Source: Formosa sp030427735
GTDB taxonomy: Bacteria > Bacteroidota > Bacteroidia > Flavobacteriales > Flavobacteriaceae
Direction of reading: 5' to 3'
Length of the DNA stretch: 64,000 nucleotides
Assembly (NCBI RefSeq): GCF_051200825.1
Contig: NZ_CP195158.1
Location: 310,001-374,000, forward strand
Shown: one piece after another, positions 9,607 to 18,370 of the stretch
Numbering within the stretch: the stretch's first letter is position 1
How the letters are laid out: the number at the start of each line of letters is the position of its first letter
The notes under the pieces: generated by a model
What the model was told of the DNA's origin: nothing
What the model saw: only the letters and a program-made list of their open reading frames with translations
Databases searched by the model: none
Program-made: the position numbers and the translations under genes

Positions 9607-9987
9607 ATGAGCGTAGATGTAAACGTAAGGTATTCCGATAAGGATTTGGCCGAATTTAAAGAGTTAATTCAAGACAAAATTGTTAAAGCTAAACACGATT
9701 TAGATTTAATTAAAAGTGCTTATATGAACGATCTTAATAATGGAACAGACGATACGTCGCCAACATTTAAAGCGTTCGAAGAAGGCAGCGAAACCATGAG
9801 CAAAGAAGCTAATTCGCAGTTGGCTATTCGTCAGGAAAAATTTATTCGCGATCTTAAAAATGCACTTATTAGAATTGAAAACAAAACCTACGGTATTTGC
9901 CGCGTAACAGGTAAATTAATAAGTAAAGAACGCCTTAAATTAGTGCCTCACGCTACGCTAAGTATAGAAGCTAAGAATATGCAGTAA
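9607..9987 (+). CDS. TraR/DksA-family transcriptional regulator
   Basis: This 126-residue protein has a DksA-like layout: an N-terminal coiled-coil region and the C-terminal signature YGICRVTGKLI...RL...PHATLSIEAK. In DksA this segment is a four-Cys zinc finger; here only one Cys remains (the others are T, S and A), a pattern common in Bacteroidota homologues. It probably binds RNA polymerase in the secondary channel and tunes transcription in stress or starvation. I chose the ATG at 9607, four bases after ileS stops, because a longer frame from 9544 would only translate ileS coding sequence out of frame. It is likely co-transcribed with ileS. Confidence 0.88.
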   Translation: MSVDVNVRYSDKDLAEFKELIQDKIVKAKHDLDLIKSAYMNDLNNGTDDTSPTFKAFEEGSETMSKEANSQLAIRQEKFIRDLKNALIRIENKTYGICRVTGKLISKERLKLVPHATLSIEAKNMQ

Positions 9988-10011
9988 GCACTGCTTTTTA
10001 ACGTTATAAAT

Positions 10012-10045
10012 AAACGCCATGCACCTGTTGTAATGGCGTTTTTTG
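10012..10045 (+). terminator. Intrinsic terminator after the ileS-dksA-like unit
   Basis: Nine-bp arms, AAACGCCAT (10012-10020) and ATGGCGTTT (10033-10041), flank a 12-nt loop and run into six T. The ATG in the 3' arm is in frame with the next gene but is not a credible start. Confidence 0.8.
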
Positions 10046-10050
10046 CTTTT

Positions 10051-10671
10051 ATGAGAACAATTTTTGTAGGTATATTTTTAATCTTTGGGCAACTTCTTTT
10101 TGCACAAAAACGCGTGGATAAAATACTTGATAATCAAGATGTTTCTACTGTCTATATTAATGGTGCCAATTGTTATAAAATTCATGTAATTGCGCAACCA
10201 TTACACGATATGAATATTAAAACACATATCGCGGGCGAGCATAATGAAGATATGATGATTGCCACTAAGGTTAAGCATGATACGTTGTTTGTAGGTGCTA
10301 GATTTCAACCGTTATTTGTAGCGGATAACGATAAATTGAGTGCCCATAAGGTAATGTCTATAGAGATGGAAGTTTTTTTGCCAGAACATTTAGCTGTTTA
10401 TGTTGTTAGCGATATTGCACAGGTACAGGCTCAAGGGCTTTTTAAAGATGTGATTATAGAACTAAGAGATGGAAGTTGTGTGTTGTCTAAATTTACAGGT
10501 AATGCTAAAGTTAATACTGTAAACGGAGATATAACTGTACAAACTAACTATGCTAAAATTGAAGCGGAAACAAAATCTGGAGAACGATTTTTAGAGCCTT
10601 TAACACTTGGGGTGAATGAGCTGATTTTAAAGTCTATTAGAGGAGACATAAAAGTGTCTAAAACAGAATAA
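10051..10671 (+). CDS. Secreted DUF4097-like beta-repeat protein
   Basis: The start at 10051 gives a clean signal peptide (MRTIFVGIFLIFGQLLFAQ); the in-frame ATG at 10033 sits inside a terminator hairpin and is rejected. The mature ~185 residues resemble the repetitive beta-helix/adhesin-like DUF4097 proteins, with short strands such as VNTVNGDITVQ and LKSIRGDIKVS, in which a degenerate 'x-G-D-I-x-V' unit recurs. Such proteins are probably periplasmic or surface proteins of unknown role. It precedes lspA by 29 bases; a promoter-like element lies in that gap. Confidence 0.7.
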   Translation: MRTIFVGIFLIFGQLLFAQKRVDKILDNQDVSTVYINGANCYKIHVIAQPLHDMNIKTHIAGEHNEDMMIATKVKHDTLFVGARFQPLFVADNDKLSAHKVMSIEMEVFLPEHLAVYVVSDIAQVQAQGLFKDVIIELRDGSCVLSKFTGNAKVNTVNGDITVQTNYAKIEAETKSGERFLEPLTLGVNELILKSIRGDIKVSKTE

Positions 10672-10677
10672 TATTGC

Positions 10678-10685
10678 TATTTTTG
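10678..10685 (+). promoter_or_regulatory. Minus-7 promoter element for lspA
   Basis: TATTTTTG matches TAnnTTTG exactly, 15 bases before the lspA ATG. No clear minus-33 box is visible upstream, so lspA may also be read from the gene before it. Confidence 0.4.
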
Positions 10686-10700
10686 CTCAAAATCTAAAAC

Positions 10701-11321
10701 ATGTCCTTACAAAAAGCCAGTTTACTTATTTTAGTTGTGTTATTGATAGACCAGATAAGTAAAATATATATTAAAACGCATTTTGTTTTAGGTGAAGATA
10801 TTGTAGTTTTCGATTGGTTCAGAATTTATTTTATCGAAAATGAAGGTATGGCCTGGGGGACAAAAATCAGCGATTTTACCAGCTTAATTACAGATAGAAC
10901 AGCTAAAGTTATTTTAACTGTTTTTAGAATTTTTGCCATTTTCGGCATTGGGTATTGGTTGCATTATACCATAAAAAACAAAGGACATTTTACTTTAATT
11001 TTGGCTATAGCCCTAATTTTTGCTGGTGCTTTAGGCAATATTTTAGATTCGGTATTTTATGGTGTGATATTTAACGATAGTCATGGCCAGATTGCTAGTT
11101 TTTTACCTGCTGAAGGAGGTTACGACGGGTTCTTGCACGGTAAGGTTGTAGACATGTTGTATTTCCCGATTTGGAAAGGTTATTTACCAGAATGGTTACC
11201 TATTTGGGGCGGCAAGTATTTTACCTTTTTCGAGCCCGTTTTTAATGTTGCAGATGTTGCTATTAGTACAGGGTTTGTGTTGTTGCTGCTATTTAATCAA
11301 AAAGCTTTTCCTAAATCTTAA
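10701..11321 (+). CDS. lspA: Lipoprotein signal peptidase (signal peptidase II)
   Basis: LspA is an inner-membrane aspartyl protease that removes the signal peptide of prolipoproteins after diacylglyceryl transfer. The first segment (LLIDQISKIYIK), the first catalytic-Asp box (GALGNILDS) and the second (FNVADVAIS) are all present among four predicted transmembrane helices. At 206 residues it is longer than the E. coli enzyme (164), mainly through a loop after the third helix, as is common in Bacteroidota. The window encodes at least eight predicted lipoproteins. It converges with the operon to the right, leaving only 17 bases between stop codons. Confidence 0.96.
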   Translation: MSLQKASLLILVVLLIDQISKIYIKTHFVLGEDIVVFDWFRIYFIENEGMAWGTKISDFTSLITDRTAKVILTVFRIFAIFGIGYWLHYTIKNKGHFTLILAIALIFAGALGNILDSVFYGVIFNDSHGQIASFLPAEGGYDGFLHGKVVDMLYFPIWKGYLPEWLPIWGGKYFTFFEPVFNVADVAISTGFVLLLLFNQKAFPKS

Positions 11322-11338
11322 TCGGTCAATTTAAAGTG

Positions 11339-11914
11339 TTATTCTTGCGGGAACGTGTAAATATTCTTAGACGTAACACAATAGTTCAAAGGAATATCGC
11401 TGTCGTAAACGTCGCTAAACACTGTATCTTCTGCTTCAAAAAACGAAAGGCCAATTTTAATGGTATTAGATTTGCATTTCGATAAAAACCTATCGTAAAA
11501 GCCTTTTCCATACCCAATCCTGTTACCCTTTAAATCGAAGGCTAATAGTGGTATAAAAACAACATCAATACTAGTATCTGGAATGGGAATGCCATCTGTA
11601 GGCTCTGGAATGTTATAGCGATTTTTTTTAATGGTAGTGGCATCTGTAAGTAATACATGGTGCATGAGACCTGTATTGAAATCGCTTTTAGAAATAACGA
11701 TATTTTTGTCTTTGCCAGATAAAATATTTAAAATGTATTCGGTTTGTATTTCCTTTTGTTCTTCAATAGTTAGGAAGATATGGTAAAAGGATTTATCCCA
11801 AATAGGAAGCTCTAAAAGTTTGTTCGAGATGTCTAGGCTAAGGGCATCGCAGGCTTCCTCAGAAAGACTTTGTCGTTTCGATTTGTATAGGGCTCTTAAT
11901 TCAGCTTTGCTCAT
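11339..11914 (-). CDS. 5-formyltetrahydrofolate cyclo-ligase
   Basis: This 191-residue enzyme of the MTHFS family (PF01812) converts 5-formyl-THF to 5,10-methenyl-THF with ATP hydrolysis in the cytoplasm. The N-terminus (KAELRALYKSKRQSL) and the nucleotide/folate-binding signature (GNRIGYGKGFYDRFL) are clear. It is the last gene of a leftward operon, starting three bases after the AspA-like gene stops. The functional link with the three upstream genes is not obvious, so this may simply be a lineage-specific arrangement. Confidence 0.93.
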   Translation of the reverse strand: MSKAELRALYKSKRQSLSEEACDALSLDISNKLLELPIWDKSFYHIFLTIEEQKEIQTEYILNILSGKDKNIVISKSDFNTGLMHHVLLTDATTIKKNRYNIPEPTDGIPIPDTSIDVVFIPLLAFDLKGNRIGYGKGFYDRFLSKCKSNTIKIGLSFFEAEDTVFSDVYDSDIPLNYCVTSKNIYTFPQE

Positions 11915-11917
11915 GGT

Positions 11918-12892
11918 TTAGCGTTTCAGTTTTCGGGTAATGTGAAATAGCGCATCGCCTTGATATACGATAGGCGATTCGTTCACATTAATAATGTATC
12001 CGCTGTGTTCGGCTCTAACAAAATCGTTAAACTTACCGTAAGGATCTGTAATGTTTCCTAAAACATCACCCTTTTTTACTTTGGTAGACATAAGGTCTAA
12101 TGCAGGTCTAAACATGCCAGAATAGTTAGCGCGCTGCCAGCGACTTTCGCTGATAAAAACACATGCCTTTTTTGGAGGTGAAGCTTTAAATTTAGCATTC
12201 AGCATATTTAAATACGCCAAAACACGTTTGGCACCATTGACTCCGGTGTTGGTAACATTGCTATCTAAATGAAATGATTTTCCGCCTTCGAACAAGAGCA
12301 TAGGGATACCGAGTTTAGAACAGGTATATCGAAATGATTTATTTAGATTTTTAGAGTACATAACAAAGGGAGCGCCAAAGGCTTTTGCTAATTCTTCCAG
12401 CTCTAGATTATCCTTAACAATGCGTATTTGCGGGGCATTAAATCTGCCAGCACCACCCGTGTGGAAATCGACCACGTAATCTACATATGGTATAACCTCA
12501 TGAATGAGTTTGTAAGCCACTCGACTTGCTAAAGACCCATTTTCGTTACCTGGAAACACACGATTTAAATCGCGGCCATCGGGGAATTCTCGGGTAAGGT
12601 TTATAAATCCAAAAATATTAATTACAGGTATGCAAATTATAGTGCCGCGTTTGGGTTTGTTAATGCCTTTGGCTATAATTTGTCTTACAATTTCTACGCC
12701 GTTAACTTCGTCGCCATGTATGCCAGCAGTAAATAAAACGGTCGGGCCAGGACGTCTGGAGCGCTCTATAAAAATAGGCACATCTACGCTGGACGAGGTA
12801 TGTAAATTGGCGACATCAAAACTAATTTCTACGCTTTCGCCTAAGCGAATGGGTTTGCCTAGAATGTATAAGATGTCTTTTTGTGTAGCCAT
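11918..12892 (-). CDS. AstE/AspA-type zinc-dependent deacylase/carboxypeptidase-like protein
   Basis: This 324-residue protein belongs to the succinylglutamate desuccinylase/aspartoacylase family, a cytosolic branch of the M14 carboxypeptidase fold. Zinc ligands are visible as HGDE (His59, Glu62) and His144 in DFHTGG; RDLNRVFPG carries the substrate-binding Asn-Arg pair. The C-terminal domain (GDVLGNITDPYG) resembles the beta-sandwich of AspA. It abuts the RimK-like gene with no gap. Members of this subgroup often accompany RimK ligases, so it may remove amino acids or acyl groups added by that ligase, which is an inference. True succinylglutamate desuccinylase activity is unlikely without other ast genes. 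Confidence 0.88.
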   Translation of the reverse strand: MATQKDILYILGKPIRLGESVEISFDVANLHTSSSVDVPIFIERSRRPGPTVLFTAGIHGDEVNGVEIVRQIIAKGINKPKRGTIICIPVINIFGFINLTREFPDGRDLNRVFPGNENGSLASRVAYKLIHEVIPYVDYVVDFHTGGAGRFNAPQIRIVKDNLELEELAKAFGAPFVMYSKNLNKSFRYTCSKLGIPMLLFEGGKSFHLDSNVTNTGVNGAKRVLAYLNMLNAKFKASPPKKACVFISESRWQRANYSGMFRPALDLMSTKVKKGDVLGNITDPYGKFNDFVRAEHSGYIINVNESPIVYQGDALFHITRKLKR

Positions 12893-13771
12893 TTATTTTT
12901 TAGCGTTTCGTTCTATAAAGGTGATGATGCTTTTGGCAATATTTTTTCCAGTGGCACCTTCTATACCTTCTAATCCAGGAGTAGAGTTTACCTCTAAAAG
13001 TAGCGGGCCTCTTGCAGATTGTAGCATGTCTACACCGCAAACAGGGAGTTTTAAAGCTTTGGCTGCATTAATGGCTAATCGTAGTTCGGCTTCGCTTAAT
13101 TTTATAATGTTGGCAGAGCCGCCACGGTGTAAATTCGATCTGAATTCGCCATCTTTTCCTTGGCGTTTCATAGCGCCGACTACTTGTCCGTCTACTATTA
13201 AAGCTCTAAGGTCTGCACCATTGGCTTCTTTTATAAATTCTTGAACAATTACTCGAGCCTGTAAACCGTTGAAAGCTTCTAAAACCGACTCTGCTGCATT
13301 TTTAGTTTCGGCCAAAACAACACCCAAACCTTGTGTTCCTTCTAATAATTTTATTATTACGGGAGTGCCGCCTACATGGTTTATAACTTCTTCTACATCT
13401 CTAGAGTAATTGGTGAATACCGTTTTAGGCATGCCAATACCAGCTTTGCTAAGACGTTGTAGCGATCGGAGTTTATCTCTGGAGCGTTGTATGGCATCAG
13501 ATGTTACTATGGTAAATACGTTCATCATCTCAAACTGTCTTACCACTGCGCAGCCGTAAAAGGTTACCGAGGCGCCGATGCGTGGAATTATGGCATCTAC
13601 ATAATCTAAATATCTATTTTTATAGAATATGGTAGGTTTTTCTTTTTCTATAATAATGTCGCATTTTAGCGGATCGATAACTTCAATTTTATGACCACGC
13701 TTTTCGCCCTCTACAACTAGGCGGTCTGTAGAGTATAGCTCTGCATTTCTAGATAAAATTACAATATTCAT
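12893..13771 (-). CDS. rimK: RimK-type ATP-grasp amino-acid ligase
   Basis: RimK adds glutamate residues to the C-terminus of ribosomal protein bS6 in E. coli; related ligases make other peptide bonds. The 292-residue length is typical. The N-terminal RimK domain (MNIVILSRNAELYSTDRL) and the ATP-grasp domain (VIIKLLEGTQGLGV, QEFIKEANGADLRALIVD, LEVNSTPGLEGIE, the last giving the metal-binding Glu and Asn) are intact. Its ATG overlaps the stop of the protease gene upstream (ATGA at 13768-13771), so translation is probably coupled. bS6 is the expected target but is not encoded here. The next gene begins at the adjoining base. Confidence 0.92.
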   Translation of the reverse strand: MNIVILSRNAELYSTDRLVVEGEKRGHKIEVIDPLKCDIIIEKEKPTIFYKNRYLDYVDAIIPRIGASVTFYGCAVVRQFEMMNVFTIVTSDAIQRSRDKLRSLQRLSKAGIGMPKTVFTNYSRDVEEVINHVGGTPVIIKLLEGTQGLGVVLAETKNAAESVLEAFNGLQARVIVQEFIKEANGADLRALIVDGQVVGAMKRQGKDGEFRSNLHRGGSANIIKLSEAELRLAINAAKALKLPVCGVDMLQSARGPLLLEVNSTPGLEGIEGATGKNIAKSIITFIERNAKK

Positions 13772-14193
13772 AGGGGTTTTAAATTATGAGATAAGTTTTG
13801 AAGATCCACATCAACTAAAAATTTTCGTTTTAAGAACTGTCTGCCTATTAAAACAGGAAATCGCATGTCGTCCCGGGTGCTTAAAGTTAAATTAATCTTG
13901 TAGGTTTTACCAAAAATTATCACTTCGGATTTTATTTTGTATCGATTTTCTTTAATGCCATTACTGCTTTTTACATTGGTAAAGGTGTATTCTTCAAAAA
14001 TAACATCCTTACTGCTAAAGTTAGGATGCCCTTTGCTATAAAACGTGCAGCGTAGCGTATTGTTTTCTTCTATAATTTTAGAGCAATGTATGGCAGAGGT
14101 ATAGGCGCCTGTATCCATTTTAACATCGATATTAAAAAGATTCAATTTTGGAAAATCAAATTTGTCTACACGGCCCAATGTACGTTTATCCAT
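13768..14193 (-). CDS. rimB: RimB-like retropepsin-type aspartic peptidase
   Basis: This 141-residue protein is in the family once called ATP-dependent zinc protease (DUF785), which has a retropepsin-like fold. The catalytic DTGA motif is at residues 27-30 (KMDTGAYTSAIHC), and FPVLIGRQFL is the conserved C-terminal strand/loop. In Pseudomonas the homologous RimB trims glutamate tails placed on bS6 by RimK. First gene of the operon, it has a consensus promoter 39 bases upstream and overlaps rimK by four bases, supporting a shared role. It contains a complete family core and shows no truncation. Confidence 0.86.
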   Translation of the reverse strand: MDKRTLGRVDKFDFPKLNLFNIDVKMDTGAYTSAIHCSKIIEENNTLRCTFYSKGHPNFSSKDVIFEEYTFTNVKSSNGIKENRYKIKSEVIIFGKTYKINLTLSTRDDMRFPVLIGRQFLKRKFLVDVDLQNLSHNLKPL

Positions 14194-14231
14194 ATGCAGT
14201 TATAAAAGCGCGAAAGTATTTAAAGTTATTT

Positions 14232-14239
14232 CAAATGTA
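14232..14239 (-). promoter_or_regulatory. Minus-7 promoter element for the rimB-rimK operon
   Basis: Read on the minus strand this is TACATTTG, an exact TAnnTTTG match, 39 bases before the rimB-like ATG. It lies back to back with the uvrC promoter. Confidence 0.5.
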
Positions 14240-14291
14240 CATAAATTAATGCTAAAGTTTTGAACAGGAATAGGATTTGATTTTGTTGTAG

Positions 14292-14299
14292 TATCTTTG
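14292..14299 (+). promoter_or_regulatory. Minus-7 promoter element very close to the uvrC start
   Basis: TATCTTTG ends only four bases before the uvrC ATG at 14304. If used, transcription would begin at or next to the start codon and give a leaderless or nearly leaderless mRNA. Confidence 0.45.
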
Positions 14300-14303
14300 A
14301 GCT

Positions 14304-16091
14304 ATGGACGAATCGGAACTTAAAATTCAGCTGCAAACACTACCTACAGGGCCAGGTGTTTACCAGTATTTTGATGCTAAAGGCACTATTATTTATGTGG
14401 GGAAAGCTAAGAATTTAAAAAAGCGTGTTACGTCTTATTTTACCAAACACCACGATAGCGGAAAAACCCGTGTGCTCGTAAAAAAAATAGCGAGTATAAA
14501 GCATGTGGTGGTAGAAACCGAGACCGATGCCTTATTGTTAGAAAACAATCTGATTAAAAAGCACCAACCCAGATATAATGTGTTGTTAAAAGACGATAAG
14601 TCTTACCCGTGGATTTGTATTAAAAAAGAGCGCTTTCCTAGAGTATTTACAACGCGTCGCGTAATAAAAGACGGATCAGAATATTTTGGCCCTTACACCA
14701 GTATGAAAACAGTACATACGCTACTGGATTTAATTAAAGGGGTTTATGCTTTGCGTACCTGCAATTACGATTTGTCTGAGAGTAAAATAGATTCTGGAAA
14801 ATACAAGGTGTGTTTAGAATATCACTTAGGTAATTGTAAAGGGCCTTGCGAAGGTTTGGAGCGTGAAGACGAATACCAAGAGAAAATTGGCGCCATTCGC
14901 GAAATTTTAAAAGGAAATTTTAAAGATTCGTTGTCGCAATTTAAACAGCAAATGAAGCTTTTGGCAGAAAACTTACATTTTGAAGAAGCACAAAAAGTAA
15001 AGGAAAAAATAGAGATTTTAGAAAACTATCAGGCAAAATCTACAATTATAAACCCTAAAATTAGTAATGTAGATGTGTTTTCTATCGTGAGCGACGACAG
15101 TTATGGCTATATTAATTTCCTTCAAATTTCGTATGGTTCTATTATTAGGTCGCATACTTTAGAAATCAAGAAAAAATTAGACGAGACCGATAAGGAGCTT
15201 CTAGAGTTGGCTATTACCGAAATCAGGCAGCGTTTTTATTCAAATTCTAAAGAAATTTTTGTACCTTTTAAAGTGAATGTGGGTGCTAATATTCGGGTGA
15301 CTGTGCCGCAATTGGGCGATAAAAAGCGAATTTTAGAATTGTCGTTACGCAACGCAAAATATTACCGAATGGAGCGGTTTAAACAAATTAAAATTACCGA
15401 TCCAGATAGGCATGCCAATCGTATTATGGCACAAATGAAAACAGACTTGCGTTTGCATGAAGAACCAAGACATATAGAATGTTTCGATAACTCGAATATA
15501 CAAGGAACCAACCCGGTAGCGGCTTGTGTGGTATTTAAAGACGGAAAGCCTAGTAAAAAAGATTACCGTCATTTTAATATAAAAACAGTCGAGGGGCCAG
15601 ATGATTTTGCATCGATGGAAGAGGTTGTTTACAGGCGTTACAAACGCTTGATAGATGAAAATCAATCATTACCACAATTAATTATTATTGATGGTGGAAA
15701 GGGGCAATTATCTTCGGCTTTAAAAAGTCTGGATGTTTTAGGTATTCGCGGCCAAGTGGCGATTATCGGAATTGCGAAACGTTTAGAAGAATTATTTTAC
15801 CCAAACGATCCAATTCCCTTATATTTAGATAAAAAAAGCGAAACTTTAAAAATAATCCAACAACTCCGAAATGAAGCGCACAGATTTGGTATAGAGCATC
15901 ATAGAAACAGACGTAGCAAAAACGCACTCAATACCGAACTGGAGTCTATTCCTGGAATAGGAGAAAAAACAATAGTAGAATTACTGAGTCATTTTAAATC
16001 GGTTAAACGCATTTCGAAAGCATCGTTAAAAGATCTCGAAGCTGTAGTTGGATTATCGCGAGCAACAAAAATTTATAAACACTATCATTGA
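14304..16091 (+). CDS. uvrC: Excinuclease ABC subunit C
   Basis: UvrC makes the dual incisions around UvrAB-bound lesions. In order the 595 residues show the GIY-YIG nuclease domain (GPGVYQYF...IIYVGKAKNLKKR), the Cys-containing loop (YHLGNCKGPCEG), the UVR motif that binds UvrB (FEEAQKVKEKIEIL), the RNase H-like second nuclease domain (IECFDNSNIQGTNPVA...IIIDGGKGQLSSA) and C-terminal helix-hairpin-helix repeats (LESIPGIGEKT). The start is set by the GIY domain beginning near residue 16. The patatin/barrel gene follows after seven bases, so the two are probably co-transcribed. Confidence 0.97.
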   Translation: MDESELKIQLQTLPTGPGVYQYFDAKGTIIYVGKAKNLKKRVTSYFTKHHDSGKTRVLVKKIASIKHVVVETETDALLLENNLIKKHQPRYNVLLKDDKSYPWICIKKERFPRVFTTRRVIKDGSEYFGPYTSMKTVHTLLDLIKGVYALRTCNYDLSESKIDSGKYKVCLEYHLGNCKGPCEGLEREDEYQEKIGAIREILKGNFKDSLSQFKQQMKLLAENLHFEEAQKVKEKIEILENYQAKSTIINPKISNVDVFSIVSDDSYGYINFLQISYGSIIRSHTLEIKKKLDETDKELLELAITEIRQRFYSNSKEIFVPFKVNVGANIRVTVPQLGDKKRILELSLRNAKYYRMERFKQIKITDPDRHANRIMAQMKTDLRLHEEPRHIECFDNSNIQGTNPVAACVVFKDGKPSKKDYRHFNIKTVEGPDDFASMEEVVYRRYKRLIDENQSLPQLIIIDGGKGQLSSALKSLDVLGIRGQVAIIGIAKRLEELFYPNDPIPLYLDKKSETLKIIQQLRNEAHRFGIEHHRNRRSKNALNTELESIPGIGEKTIVELLSHFKSVKRISKASLKDLEAVVGLSRATKIYKHYH

Positions 16092-16098
16092 AAATAAT

Positions 16099-18324
16099 AT
16101 GAGAGCGCTGTTGGTTATTTTAACATTGTTCGTAAGCCTGTCTGTATGGGCCCAAGATGGCAATGGCAACGACCAAAAAGTCGGGCTGGTGTTAAGTGGT
16201 GGTGGCGCAAAGGGATTGGCGCATATTGGTGTTTTAAAGGTTTTAGATAGTTTGGGTGTGCGTGTAGACTATGTGGCAGGAACTAGTATGGGGGCAATTG
16301 TTGGCTCGTTATATGCTTCTGGATATTCGGGCAAAGCAATAGATTCTATTTTTAAAACCGTAGATTTCGATAATATCATTTCCGATAATTTACCAAGAGC
16401 GTCAAAAACATTTTACGAGCGCGAAAATTCCGAACGATATGCTTTAACATTACCGTTCGATGGATATAAAGTACGTTTACCAACGGCCTTGTCTAGAGGG
16501 CAAAATACATTCAATTTGTTATCGGAACTCACCCTGCATGTTAATAATGTATCAGATTTTAAAGATCTACCCATTCCGTTTTTTTGTATGGTTACCGATA
16601 TGGCGACTGGTCAGGGTGTAGCTTTAGAAAGCGGAAATTTGGCGCAAGCCATTATGGCTAGTGGAGCATTACCAACCCTGTTTCAGCCGGTTCACATTGG
16701 TAACCATGTGTATATTGATGGAGGTGTGGTTAATAATTATCCGCTAGACGAAATGAGAGCTAAGGGGGTAGATGTTATAATTGGTGTAGATGTGCAAGAC
16801 GATTTGGCTAAACCTAAAGACTTAAAATCGGCCACAGAAATTCTGTATCAAATTCATAATTACAGCGGCATAGAAGCCATGAAAAAGAAGGTGGAGGATA
16901 CCGATATTTATATTAAACCAGATATAGAGGATTTTAATGTAATCTCTTTCGATCAAGGTGCTAAAATTATCGAAAATGGTGTGAGAGCTTCACAAAGTAA
17001 GTTAACCGATTTACAGCTTATAGCGAAAAACCAGAGTACAAAACGCAAACCTTTTCCGCCTATAAAGCACATAGATAGTTTAGATATAAAAGGCATAAAA
17101 ATTTATGGAAACGACCAATATACCAGAGCTTATATTTTAGGGAAACTTAAACTGAAAAGCGACTCTAGAGTCAGTTATAGCGATTTTTCTAGCGGTGTGA
17201 ATAACTTAATTGCCACCAATAACTTTGATAGTTTTGTGTACGAACTAAAGCCCAGAGAAACCAACGATGGTTACGATTTAATTACTCATGTTATTGAAAC
17301 TAAAAAGCGAACAGCTTTAAAGTTTGCGGTGCATTACGACGGACTTTACAAAAGTGCAGCTTTAATAAACGTTACGCGAAAGCGATTATTGGTTAATAAC
17401 GATGTAGCTTCGTTAGATGTTATTTTGGGCGATAATTTAAGATATAACTTCGAGTATTATATTGATAAAGGATTTTATTGGAGTATCGGAGTGAAATCTA
17501 GGTTTAATCAATTTAATAGAAATGTAAATGCTAGCATGATTCTGCGAGACGATGCTAATGTAGGTGTAAATAAAATTGATGCAGAATTAAAAGATTTTAC
17601 CAATCAACTCTATGTGCAAACTCAATTTTTAAAAGATTTGGCATTGGGTATGGGCGGCGAATTAAAATACTTAAATATTTCTTCGGAAACCTTAAGCGAT
17701 GATAGAAATGGTTCGCGTCGAACATTCGAAGATTCTAATTATTTAAGCTTGTTTGGAAAGTTAAATTACGATTCGTACGATAATAAGTATTTCCCTAAAG
17801 AAGGCTTTTACTTTAATGGCGATTTTCATTGGTATGTTTACGCTTCAACGTTTAATTACGATTTTACTCAATTTTCTATCGCTAAGGCCGATATTGGTTA
17901 TGCTTTTAAAATTAGTAACCGGTTCTCTGGTTTGTTTCTTAACGAAGGCGGGTTTAGGATAGGCGAGAACGAAAGTCCTTATTTAGATTTTGCTTTTGGT
18001 GGTTTTGGCGGTAACTTAATTAATAATATTAAGTCGTTTTACGGTTACGATTGGTTGAGTTTTTCGGGCGATAGCTTTGTAAAGTGTACTTTAAAGATAG
18101 ATTACGAATTTGCTAAAAAGCATCATTTTTATGCTGCTGCCAATTTTGCCAATGCCGACGAAGATATTTTTGGTACAGGCGAATGGATTACTTCGCCAGA
18201 TTATTCGGGGTATGCCCTTGGTTATGGCTGGGATACCTTTCTTGGTCCAATAGATTTAACCTATTCTTACTCCCCCGAAACCAAAGAAAGTGTTTGGTTT
18301 TTTAATGTCGGATTTTGGTTTTAA
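16099..18324 (+). CDS. Patatin-like phospholipase fused to a POTRA and outer-membrane barrel (PlpD-like)
   Basis: The start at 16099 gives a signal peptide (ending SVWAQD); an upstream in-frame ATG at 16048 lies inside uvrC and would spoil it. The patatin domain has the oxyanion loop GGGAKG (residues 34-39), the nucleophile elbow GTSMG (Ser63) and the catalytic DGG (Asp207), so the catalytic dyad is intact. A POTRA-like segment follows (DIKGIKIYGNDQYTRAYILGKLKLK), then about 320 residues of alternating strands ending in aromatic NVGFWF, typical of an Omp85-type barrel. This architecture matches type Vd secreted patatins such as PlpD, but here it ends at the barrel and probably displays or releases a lipase at the cell surface. 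Confidence 0.92.
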   Translation: MRALLVILTLFVSLSVWAQDGNGNDQKVGLVLSGGGAKGLAHIGVLKVLDSLGVRVDYVAGTSMGAIVGSLYASGYSGKAIDSIFKTVDFDNIISDNLPRASKTFYERENSERYALTLPFDGYKVRLPTALSRGQNTFNLLSELTLHVNNVSDFKDLPIPFFCMVTDMATGQGVALESGNLAQAIMASGALPTLFQPVHIGNHVYIDGGVVNNYPLDEMRAKGVDVIIGVDVQDDLAKPKDLKSATEILYQIHNYSGIEAMKKKVEDTDIYIKPDIEDFNVISFDQGAKIIENGVRASQSKLTDLQLIAKNQSTKRKPFPPIKHIDSLDIKGIKIYGNDQYTRAYILGKLKLKSDSRVSYSDFSSGVNNLIATNNFDSFVYELKPRETNDGYDLITHVIETKKRTALKFAVHYDGLYKSAALINVTRKRLLVNNDVASLDVILGDNLRYNFEYYIDKGFYWSIGVKSRFNQFNRNVNASMILRDDANVGVNKIDAELKDFTNQLYVQTQFLKDLALGMGGELKYLNISSETLSDDRNGSRRTFEDSNYLSLFGKLNYDSYDNKYFPKEGFYFNGDFHWYVYASTFNYDFTQFSIAKADIGYAFKISNRFSGLFLNEGGFRIGENESPYLDFAFGGFGGNLINNIKSFYGYDWLSFSGDSFVKCTLKIDYEFAKKHHFYAAANFANADEDIFGTGEWITSPDYSGYALGYGWDTFLGPIDLTYSYSPETKESVWFFNVGFWF

Positions 18325-18370
18325 TATTTTTTATGCTTTTTCTAACACAAATAGTTTATATAAGCTTAAA

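Noticed and set aside
11918..12892. AstE of the arginine succinyltransferase pathway
   Set aside because: No ast genes are present, and the RimK/RimB context indicates another substrate.
12630..13244. A 204-codon plus-strand open frame opposite the rimK/AspA-like genes
   Set aside because: It is the antisense of two clear conserved genes and spans their junction; its composition (Ser/Pro/Leu rich) is that of a shadow frame.
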